Shown here: positions 34,205-42,600 of the stretch, piece after piece
Position numbering within the stretch: position 1 is the first letter of the stretch
How the letters are laid out: every line of letters starts with the position of its first letter
Assembly (NCBI RefSeq): GCF_041261445.1
Contig: NZ_JBGCCU010000009.1
Coordinates: forward strand, 186,001 to 250,000
Origin: Catenulispora sp. EB89
GTDB lineage: Bacteria > Actinomycetota > Actinomycetes > Streptomycetales > Catenulisporaceae
Length of the DNA stretch: 64,000 nucleotides
Reading direction: 5' to 3'
Program-made: the position numbers and the translations under genes
Notes under the pieces: model-generated
The model's input: only the letters and a program-made list of their open reading frames with translations
Told to the model about the DNA's origin: nothing
The model's database searches: none

Positions 34205-35820
34205 CGCAGGACCGCCGCAGCGTATCCGGGCTCGGACATCAGGTCGGCGTGAGTGGCGGTGATGGCGGTTCCTCGCGTGTCGATGTAGAGAACGTGGTCG
34301 CAGCGCGAGAGCAGCGGCGGCGATGTCGTGATGAGAAGCGTCGCGCCGCCTTGCGCGCGGCGGATTGTGGTGAGGCGTTCGGCGACCTGGTCTTCGGTGA
34401 CGGCGTCGAGCGCGGTGAGGGGATCGGTCAGCACCAGGACGGCCGGTTCGGCAGCCAGCGCGCGGGCCAGGGCGACGCGTTGACGTTGGCCGCCGGAGAG
34501 GTTGGAACCGGCTTCGGTGAGGTGTTCGGGGAGTCCGTCGGCACTCGCCGCATGTAGCGCTGCCTGGACACGCGCCGCGTCAGTGGCCTTGCCGGTGTCG
34601 AGCGCCTCGGTCAGCGTGCGTCCGAAAAGGTGGATCTCGTGCGGGGCCAGCAGCAGCCGGCCGCGCAGGTTATAGCGCTCGCCACTCAGGATGGCCATGA
34701 GCGTTGCGGCCACTGCAGGATCCAGGGCTACCAGGCCGACCACGGATCCGGGATCGAGCCATAGCGTCAGGCCACGGAGCGGCCCTGCGAACACCCCCTC
34801 CAGGACCACAGTTCCGGTGTCCACCATCTCCCGGTGGTCGACACCATCGCGCGCCACTTCCCCGAGCAGAGGCGCTATCCGCGCCGCACTCGCCCGGGCA
34901 GCCGTCAGCTGCTGGATCCCGGACGCGATCCGGCTGACCGGGTCCCCGACGAACGAGGCCATCGCCACGACCGTGACGAACTGGCCGACGTCGATCCGTC
35001 CGTCGAACGCCATCCAGCCGGCCGCCGTCGCGAGCGCCACGGTCACCGTCGCCGTCGCGACCAGCCCGACGGCCGCGACGACTGCGTTCGCCGAGGCCGC
35101 GGCGATGTCGGCGTCCAGGCAGCGTGCGGTGGCCGCGCGGTAGCGGCGCAGTGCCTCACCGGCCCCGCCGAACGCCCGCAGCGGCGCCAGCGCCCGGACC
35201 AGCTCCGCGGCGAGCGCGGCGGCCAGCCCCGCGGCTTGCGCACGCTCGCGCAGCCGCGCCTCCAGGCGGGGGCTGATCGCGTCGATGCCGAGGATGAGCG
35301 GCGGCACGGTCAGGAGCGTGCCGAGGCCGAGCCACACATCGATGTTCAGCAGCACCGCGGCCGTGACGGCCAACCCCACGGCCCCGGACAGGACGTTCGA
35401 GCCGGCGCGCGCGGCCTGCGCGGTGGCCGTGGCATCGGAGGTGAGGATCGACGACCACTCCCCGGCACTCCGTCCGCCCCCGATGCCGCGATCGCCGAGG
35501 ATGCGCGCCACCCCCTGGCTGCGCAGAACATGCGCCTCCCGCAACGCACCCCCGGCGTTGAGGTAGAACGCCAGCCCGCCGCCGGCGGACAGCACCACGA
35601 ACAACGCGAAGACGCAGCCGACGGCCACCAGCGCATCGCCGAGGCGGCCACTGGCCACCGCGTCCTGCACCACCAACCCGATCGCCAGCGGCACCAACGC
35701 CTCGCACGCCTGATGCACGCACGACCCGGCGGCCGCGACCGCCAGCGACCACGACCGCCTCCGGACCACCCCGCGCAGGACCTCGCGCGCCGACGGAACA
35801 CCCGCAGGGACAGCTGGCAT
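34201..35820 (-). CDS. ABC exporter half-transporter, subunit with intact signature and degenerate Walker motifs
   Basis: A 539-residue partner of the preceding exporter. ATG 35820 follows AAAGG. Transmembrane domain about 1-310. The nucleotide-binding domain lacks Walker A (VVGLVALDPAVAATLMAIL where GxxGxGKST is expected), and Walker B reads VLVLTDPLTALD, with Pro in place of the catalytic Glu. The signature NLSGGQRQRVALARAL is perfect. The losses are exactly complementary to those of the partner, so one composite site stays functional and the other is dead. Confidence 0.92.
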   Translation of the reverse strand: MPAVPAGVPSAREVLRGVVRRRSWSLAVAAAGSCVHQACEALVPLAIGLVVQDAVASGRLGDALVAVGCVFALFVVLSAGGGLAFYLNAGGALREAHVLRSQGVARILGDRGIGGGRSAGEWSSILTSDATATAQAARAGSNVLSGAVGLAVTAAVLLNIDVWLGLGTLLTVPPLILGIDAISPRLEARLRERAQAAGLAAALAAELVRALAPLRAFGGAGEALRRYRAATARCLDADIAAASANAVVAAVGLVATATVTVALATAAGWMAFDGRIDVGQFVTVVAMASFVGDPVSRIASGIQQLTAARASAARIAPLLGEVARDGVDHREMVDTGTVVLEGVFAGPLRGLTLWLDPGSVVGLVALDPAVAATLMAILSGERYNLRGRLLLAPHEIHLFGRTLTEALDTGKATDAARVQAALHAASADGLPEHLTEAGSNLSGGQRQRVALARALAAEPAVLVLTDPLTALDAVTEDQVAERLTTIRRAQGGATLLITTSPPLLSRCDHVLYIDTRGTAITATHADLMSEPGYAAAVLR

Positions 35821-36064
35821 ACCGGCACCTTTCTTCAGCAGAACGGCGCCACGGTAGGGGTGGGGATTTCGGGGGCTCAAACGATTCGGAGGTGCCGAAT
35901 CCTGGATCGGCGGGGAGGGGACCGTTGGCCAGAACCGCGGCGAGCGGCATGGATCAGCAGGAGATTGCGGCGCGCCGCCGCCAGCGTGAACAGGTCAATT
36001 GGCGACCAGCGCGAGAGATTTGGCGGCCGGGGCACATGGTCCGGCGACGTGAACGGTTTGGCGA

Positions 36065-36815
36065 CTAGCGAGCAGGCGCCTCGGTGACCGCCACGCGCGC
36101 TTCATCGCCGTGCGCACCGGTCTCCGTCCCCGCCTGAAACAGCGCCAGCAGCACCTCACCCGCCGGCTCGAGCTCGTAAAACACCCGCCGCCCCGACCGG
36201 GTGCGCCGCGCGACCCCCGCCGCGACCAGCGACGTCAGCTGTTCCGACACCGTGCTCGGAGCCGAGGGCCGCCAGCAGTGACTCGGGGCCGAGCGAGGCC
36301 AGCGACCGCGCTCGTAGCAGCACCTCCTCGTCCAGTGCGGCGCGCATCTTCGGCCACAGCGGCTCCACCGCCTGATGCCAGAAGTGCTCCAGCGCGTCGG
36401 CGAGGGCGTCGATGGCCGTTGCGAAGTCGTCGCGGAACGGCACCAGAAGCTTCGGCAGCTCGTGCGGGAAGTGCCGCGCGAGCTGCGACGCGACCACCTC
36501 CGGCGGGGTGCCGCGCAGCGATGCGAGTTCCGTGGCCATCTCGGCGTGCGGCGCCTCGGGGACCGGCTCGAAGAAGTCGGGGGTCGGCCCGTGCTGCTGC
36601 CACTCCTGCAGGTGCCCGTAGATCCGCAGCGGCGCCAGCCGCCGCTCGTCCGCACGCAGCACCTTCCACGCACGCTCCGACCACGCCGTGTACGGCCACG
36701 GAGCGCGCGGCCCGAACCGCTGCACCAGCTCCAGGGCGCAGACCGACTCGGCCAGCGGGCTGGTGGTGATCCGGGTGCGGGCCAGGGTCGCCGGATCCAG
36801 GTGGATGCGGATCAT
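36065..36815 (-). pseudogene. ArsR-type regulator with an internal deletion and frameshift
   Basis: The N-terminal frame from ATG 36815 (MIRIHLDPATLARTRITTSP) runs to about LGPESLLAALGSEH near 36265. The C-terminal winged-helix part (PSTVSEQLTSLVAAGVARRT, SGRRVFYELEPAG) is in another frame and ends at 36065. Compared with the intact family member at 46494-47582, the segment from just after LxAxLAA to the recognition helix, about 120 residues, is missing. Both frames are otherwise well conserved, so the deletion is recent. Confidence 0.75.
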
Positions 36816-36833
36816 GGAGCCCCTACGTTACGC

Positions 36834-37694
36834 CTACGGCAGATACCAGATCTGCTGCAGATTCCCCGTCACGCACGGCGAGACCGTCAGCTGCGACCCG
36901 AGCCCGGTGTCCGTCAGGCAGTCGCTCGTCATCACGTTGTGGATGTAGTACGCCCCCGACACGGTCGACGAGGCCAGCCACCACAGCTGGTTCGTCCCGG
37001 TCAGGCTGTGCCACAGCGCCACGGTCCCGGCCGACACGTTGAGGTCCATCACCGAGCTGGTGGTGAGGTTGCTCTCGAACAGCAACCCGCTGTGCCCGTT
37101 GTACGACGTGTTCACCACCGTCCAGTGCTGGTCGGTGATCCCCGGCAGGGTGTGCCACGCGACCATCGTCGCCCCGTCCGCCGTGTTCCCCTGCACCACC
37201 CCGGCCGAGCGCTGAGCGAGGTCGGTCAGCATCCCCGCCTGGTGCGAGTACGTGGGGCTCGGGGACGCGCTCGGGTGGCTCGGGGAGGGCGCGCTGGGTG
37301 CGGGCGGGTGCGCGGACGACGGCGCCGAGCTGGGCCGGGAGGACGGGGCGCGGGCCGACTGCACTGGGGAGGGGGTCGAGGACGAGGTCGGCGGCTGGGT
37401 CGGGCCGGGGCCGGAGCTCGAGCTGCTGCTCGACGACGTGGCGCTGCTCGGCGACGACGAATGCGACGAAGACGACGAAGCAGCCTTCGAAGGCGACGAA
37501 CTCGACGAAGCGCTCGACGAGCTGTCGCTGAACGCCAGCGACGTCGTAGGTGTCGGCGTCGGGGTCTCCGACGACGCCGCGCCGGCCAGCGTCTGGTGCG
37601 CGGGGGTGGTGCCCGGCACCAGGATCAGGCCGATCCCGACGGCCATCAGGCTGACGCCGCTGACGGTCGCGTGGCGCTGGGTCAGGAACTTCAC
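36834..37694 (-). CDS. Membrane-anchored ricin-B-type lectin
   Basis: 286 residues from GTG 37694, which is preceded by GAGGGGGAG. N-terminal anchor SGVSLMAVGIGLILVPG, then about 130 residues of almost pure Ser/Pro/Thr, then a C-terminal beta-trefoil with QxW-type repeats: DQHWTVV, NQLWWLA, QQIWYLP, plus the Cys pair in TSDCLTDTG and VSPCVTG. It should display a carbohydrate-binding domain outside the membrane. The anchor shares the G-x-GLILVPG motif with the CBM6 protein at 44362-45294, at the other end of the EccC island, which suggests they belong to one system. Confidence 0.85.
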   Translation of the reverse strand: MKFLTQRHATVSGVSLMAVGIGLILVPGTTPAHQTLAGAASSETPTPTPTTSLAFSDSSSSASSSSSPSKAASSSSSHSSSPSSATSSSSSSSSGPGPTQPPTSSSTPSPVQSARAPSSRPSSAPSSAHPPAPSAPSPSHPSASPSPTYSHQAGMLTDLAQRSAGVVQGNTADGATMVAWHTLPGITDQHWTVVNTSYNGHSGLLFESNLTTSSVMDLNVSAGTVALWHSLTGTNQLWWLASSTVSGAYYIHNVMTSDCLTDTGLGSQLTVSPCVTGNLQQIWYLP

Positions 37695-37708
37695 GTCTCC
37701 CCCTCGTC

Positions 37709-37753
37709 TGTCGCACCCGCGCTGCGTCCGGACACCCGGACGCCAGTGCGACA
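37709..37753. promoter_or_regulatory. Nested perfect hairpins directly upstream of the lectin gene
   Basis: Outer arms TGTCGCAC (37709-37716) and GTGCGACA (37746-37753) enclose inner arms GCGTCCGG (37724-37731) and CCGGACGC (37736-37743) around ACAC. It lies 15-59 nt before the GTG start, so it would be in the 5' leader or form an operator. Confidence 0.6.
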
Positions 37754-38037
37754 CTACGTTCGCCGTTCGGCCGATCTCCGGTCAAGCCGGTGCCTCAGCA
37801 TCCTTCGTCGCCGACGGAGCGGAGGCCAACGCCGGGTTTCGGTAAGGAAATTTCGCGTGAAATCTGGCTGCCGATCGTCGTCGTGAGCAGAATGTGGGCG
37901 CAAGATGATCTGTGGGTTCCTGCACGAGTCCAACGTTGTAAAGCTCAACGCCCGTTGTCGTGAATCGGTTGGATAGTCCTGAATTCGGTTAACGTATGCG
38001 GCAATAACAGGCTTCACATGTTGTCAGGGGAGTGGCT
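37754..38037. other. Divergent intergenic region between lectin and ECF sigma genes
   Basis: No gene is visible. The part 37970-38020 is relatively AT-rich (TTCGGTTAACGTATG and GCAATAAC) and ends with AGGGG 7 nt before the sigma-factor GTG, so the sigma promoter is probably here. No confident -35/-10 pair could be assigned. Confidence 0.4.
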
Positions 38038-38598
38038 GTGCCTGACTCGGGCGTCGAGCTCAATGATCCGGAGGTGCGGGCTCTTGCCGAGGCGACCATC
38101 CGCGCTCTGCACCACCAGCACCGGACGCCGTTGCTGCAGTACGTACGACAGCTGATCCCCTATGATCCGCATCGTGCTGAGGACGTCGTGCAGGAGACCT
38201 TCCTGCGGGCCTGGTTCCTGGTCCGGACCGGCGCCGACCGGCCCGGTTCGCTGCGGCCGTGGCTGTTCACCGTGGCCCGGAACCTGGTCATCGACATGAG
38301 CCGGCGCGACCGGGCCCGGCCGGTGGAGGTCAGCGACGAGGCGAGCGTGGCGAACGTGCCGGACCTGCGCGACCTGGCCGACTCGGTGTCCCAGACCCGG
38401 CTGGTCGTCGACGCGCTGGCCGAACTGCACCCGTCCCAGCGCGAAGTACTCGTCCACGTGCACTGCCTCGGACGGACCCGGACGGAGACGGCGCGGGTGC
38501 TCGGCATACCGGCGGGCACCGTGAAGTCCCGGAACCACCACGCCGTGCGGGCGCTGCGGCGAGTGCTCACGGACTGCGGCGCGGCACAGTGCGCATGA
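38038..38598 (+). CDS. ECF-type RNA polymerase sigma factor
   Basis: 186 residues from GTG 38038, chosen over GTG 38032 because AGGGG lies 7 nt upstream. Region 2: LQYVRQLIPYDPHRAEDVVQ and LRPWLFTVARNLVIDMSRRD. Region 4: LHPSQREVLVHVHCLGRTRT and ILGIPAGTVKSRNHHAVRAL-like spacing (GIPAGTVKSRNHHAVRALRR). No anti-sigma gene with an HxxxCxxC zinc motif is adjacent. The next gene, a membrane protein, overlaps its stop as ATGA and may be its partner. In Mycobacterium tuberculosis the ECF factor SigM controls esx genes, a precedent for a sigma factor governing this EccC-like operon. Confidence 0.92.
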   Translation: MPDSGVELNDPEVRALAEATIRALHHQHRTPLLQYVRQLIPYDPHRAEDVVQETFLRAWFLVRTGADRPGSLRPWLFTVARNLVIDMSRRDRARPVEVSDEASVANVPDLRDLADSVSQTRLVVDALAELHPSQREVLVHVHCLGRTRTETARVLGIPAGTVKSRNHHAVRALRRVLTDCGAAQCA

Positions 38599-39671
38599 TC
38601 GGTATCCCACAGACGGATCGGCAGATGGATCTCTACACGCATCAGTACATTGCCACCGGGTCGCACACCGAGCCCTGGAACATCGCAGGGTACGTGCTCG
38701 TCGCGGCCGGCGCGGGCCTGCTCGTGTACGTGGGCTGCTCCCACGTCGCGCGCCGCTACCGGACCTGGCGGGAGAACCTGCCGGAGAAGGGGCTGACGCC
38801 GGCGGAGTTCGCCGCCGCGCTCGCCGATCCGGACGGCGCGCGCCTGCTGCGTGTCGCGGCGCCGCTGGAGCCCTACGTGGTCGAGCTCGGCGCCGAGAAC
38901 GTCGTCGTCCGCCTGGCCGGCATCGACGCCCCGGCGCCGGTCGCGCCCTGGACGGCCGAGGACGACGACCGGGTCCGCTCGGCGGTACGGTCGCGCCTGC
39001 GCGACGCGGTCCAGGCCGAGGGCCATCCGTTCATCGCGGTCGGCACGCTCGGCACGGCGCTGGTGTTCATCGATCCCGCGCAGTGTCCGGGCGCGATCTC
39101 CATCCACGGGGATCAGAACGCTGCGACGGCGCTCGTGGAGCTGCTGCAGCGGCAGAGCGACCAGGCGGGGCACGACATCCGCTTCGTCTTCGGACCGGCC
39201 GACGGGGCCCAGTGGCGGTGGACGCTGGCCGCCGACGGGGAACTGGACACCGATGTGCTCGGGGTCCGCGTGCAGACGGCGCACTTGGCGACGGCCCTGA
39301 AGGCGCTGGACACGATGAACACCGCACCCGAGACGGACGCGGCGGACGGGGCCGAAAACGCCAACCAGGCCAATGTCGACAAGGCCGCCAAGCCTCACAA
39401 GCCCAACAAGGCCGCCACCAGCACCAGCACCAATCCCGCCGAACCGGTCGAAACAGAGCCCGAACAAACCGAACAAACCCCCGCCCCGAAATCACCCGCC
39501 GACCTCCTGGACCGCCTCGGCACCCTGGGCACCCCGCCCCGCCGCGGCGCCGCCCCGGAACAGACGACATCCGCGAAGGCTCTGCTCGTGGCCCGTGCCG
39601 ACCCGCACGCCGACCTCGACGCGGTCAGCGCCGCCGATTCCGTCCGCGCGCAGTCAGCAGACCTGGAGTAG
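38595..39671 (+). CDS. Single-pass membrane protein of the EccC island, function unknown
   Basis: 358 residues; ATG 38595 overlaps the sigma stop (ATGA). One transmembrane helix (about 29-48, IAGYVLVAAGAGLLVYVGC) is followed by a soluble domain of about 180 residues (PYVVELGAENVVVRLAGIDA, LVFIDPAQCPGAISIHGDQN) and a Lys/Glu/Thr/Pro-rich tail that turns helical near the end. The middle resembles a region of actinobacterial LysM/BTAD-type membrane regulators, seen by eye and weak. Position between sigma factor and ATPase suggests either an anti-sigma function or an inner-membrane part of the secretion machine. Confidence 0.8.
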   Translation: MIGIPQTDRQMDLYTHQYIATGSHTEPWNIAGYVLVAAGAGLLVYVGCSHVARRYRTWRENLPEKGLTPAEFAAALADPDGARLLRVAAPLEPYVVELGAENVVVRLAGIDAPAPVAPWTAEDDDRVRSAVRSRLRDAVQAEGHPFIAVGTLGTALVFIDPAQCPGAISIHGDQNAATALVELLQRQSDQAGHDIRFVFGPADGAQWRWTLAADGELDTDVLGVRVQTAHLATALKALDTMNTAPETDAADGAENANQANVDKAAKPHKPNKAATSTSTNPAEPVETEPEQTEQTPAPKSPADLLDRLGTLGTPPRRGAAPEQTTSAKALLVARADPHADLDAVSAADSVRAQSADLE

Positions 39672-39679
39672 ACCCCTCG

Positions 39680-42600
39680 ATGCGCATAGCCCTCACCGTC
39701 CACGGCTCCCGTGACGGTTCCGACACGACGACCGACGTCGTCCTGGAGACCTCCCCGGCTTCCGAGCTGGCGGAGGCGGCGGCCCGGCTCGCGGCGCTGT
39801 CCGACGCGGCGGCCGCCGCCGACCACGTCGCCGAGTACGTCCCCACCCTCATCGAGATCGACGGTGTCAAGGCCGACCGGCGGGGCCTGCTCGGCCAGAC
39901 CGGTCTGCGCGACGGGTCCCGCGTCGTCCTCGACGGCGCGGTCGCCGGGGTGGCGCTGGAGGACTACGGCCTGACCCCGCGTCAGGCGCTGCTGGAGATC
40001 CGCGCCGTCGGCGGTGCCGGCGTCGGCCGCACCTGGCGCCTGGGCCTGGGCAGCCACTTCGCCGGTTCGGGCACGGACTGCACCGTGCGCTGGGAGGGGT
40101 TCCCCGCCGAACACACCGCCCGGCTCACGGTCCGCCCCGACGGCTCGGTGCTGGTCGCAGAGTTCGACGACGTCGAGACCGGCGCCGGTTCCGGGGCCGA
40201 CGCCGGCCCCCTGGAACCCGCCGCGCGTCCGATCCGGGTGGTCACGCCGCCCGCCACCGAACCGGACACCGCGAAGCTCACCGACCGGAAGGCACAGCGG
40301 CGAGCGGCGAAGGAAGCGGCGAAGATCGCGGCCAAGGAAGCGCGCCTCGAACCGCCGAAGCCGAAGCGGGAGGACTCGCAGCCCGGGCAGTTCACCGTCC
40401 GCGTCAACGAGGACTTCGAACTCGCCGGCACCGTCCTGCGCGTGTCGCCCCCGGCCCTGGCCGACGCCGACGTCCGCCGCTCCGAGCGCGGTCTGGGCCT
40501 GGACTACAACCGCCCGCCGCGCATCATGCCGCCGCTGGCCGTCAGCCGGTTCCGGATGCCGTCCCTGCCGAACCCCCAGAGCAGGCGCCCCTTCACCGTG
40601 ATCACCATGCTGGCCCCGATGGTCATGGGCTTCTCCATGGTGTTCCTCTTCCACTCCTACTACTACCTCGCCTTCACTCTGTTCAGCCCGATCTTCGCGA
40701 TCACGAACCTGATGAGCGACCGCCGCACCGGCCGCAAGTCGCACCGGATCGCCATGATCGAGTTCCGCCGGACCAAGGCCCTGCGCGAAACCGAGATCAC
40801 CGCGGCCGTCGAGGCCGAACGCGTCCTGCGCAACCAGGCCGCGCCCGATCCGGCGACGCTCGGGCTGATCGCGGTCGGGCCCGGAACCCGGCTGTGGGAG
40901 CGGCGCCGGGCCGACGGCGACCACCTGACCGTGCGGGTCGGCACCGCCGACGTGCCGGCCCTGGTCGTGGTCGACGAGCCAGGTACCAGCCACCTCCAGC
41001 CGGGCCCGGACTGGCGGGTGCCGGCCGCGCCGGTGTCCTTGGACCTGGCCGGGGTCGGGGTCACCGGCGTGGCCGGACCGCTGACCGCCGTCCGGGACCT
41101 GGCCCGCTGGATGGTGATCCAGGCCGGGGTGCTGCAAAGCCCGCGCGACGTCCAGATCCATCTGCTCACCGACGTCGAGACCGAACCGGACTGGGACTGG
41201 CTGCGCTGGCTGCCGCACGCGCGCTTCCCGGAGCACCACGGGTCCCTGGTCCGGGTCGGCAACGACCCGGAGACCGTGGCCAACCGGGTCGCCGAGCTCG
41301 GCTCCGTGGTCAACGCCCGGATCCAGGCCCGCGGCTCGGCCATCACCTCGGTCATGTTCGCCGAGCCGGACGTGCTGGTGATCGTGGACGGCGCGCGCCG
41401 GCTGCGCGAGGTCCCCGGCATGGTGCAGATCCTCAAGGACGGCCCCGCCGTCCGGGTCTTCTTCGTCTGCCTGGACCAGCGCGAGGGGCTGCTGCCCGAG
41501 GAGTGCGCCGCCGTCGTGGCGCTGGAGGACGGCGCGCGGCCCGGCGGGTACTACGCGACCGTGCGCCAGCGCGGTTCGGTGCCGGTGCCGGACGTGCGGG
41601 TCGACGGGGTCGGCGCCGTGTGGTGCGACACCGTCGCCCGCGCCGTCGCGCCGATCCGGGATGTCACCTCCGAGGACCGCGGCATGCTGCCGGACTCGGT
41701 GGCGCTGCTGGACCTGCTCGGGCTGGAGCCGCCGGACGCGGACCGGATCGTCGCCGGCTGGGAGCGCCGGCCGGCCTCGACCGCGTTCATCCTCGGCGCC
41801 GGCTACGACGGCCCGGCGGTGTTCGACCTGGTCACCGACGGTCCGCACGCGCTGATCGGCGGTACCACCGGCTCCGGCAAGTCCGAGCTGCTGCAGGCCA
41901 TGGTGGCCGCGCTGGCCACCGCGAACCGCCCGGACGAGCTGGTCTTCGTGCTCGTCGACTACAAGGGCGGCAGCGCCTTCCGGGACTGCGTCCGGCTGCC
42001 GCACACCCTGGGCATGGTCACCGACCTCGACGACCACCTCGTCGACCGGGCCCTGACCTCGCTCGGCGCGGAGCTGCGGCGCCGCGAGCAGGTCCTGGCC
42101 GCCGCCGGGGCCAAGGACCACCCGGAGTACCAGGCGATGCGCGCCCGGGACCCGGAGCTGGCGCCGCTGCCGCGCCTGGTCATCGTGGTCGACGAGTTCG
42201 CCACCCTGGCCCGCGAGGTCCCGGACTTCGTCCACGGCGTGGTCAGCATCTCCCAGCGCGGCCGGTCGCTCGGCCTGCACCTGGTGCTCGCCACGCAGCG
42301 GCCGGCCGGCGCGGTCACCGCGGACATCCGGGCCAACACGAACCTGCGCGTCTCGCTGCGCATGACCGACGCCACCGAGAGCCGCGACGTCATCGACACC
42401 ACCGACGCGGCCGGCATCTCGGCCGCCACGCCGGGGCGCGCGCTGGCCCGGCTCGGGCACCAGATGGTCGTGCCGTTCCAGACCGGGTACGCCGGCGCGG
42501 CGCGGCCGGTCGACTTCGGCGCGGACGCCGCGGACGACGCGCCGCCGCCGCTCTCGGCCGCGGCCGCGATGCCCTGGCAGCGGCTGGGCCGGCGGCTGCC

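Noticed and set aside
39395-42460. A 1021-codon minus-strand frame opposite the EccC-like gene
   Set aside because: His/Arg/Gly-rich composition without domains or RBS; it is the antisense shadow of the GC-rich ATPase gene.
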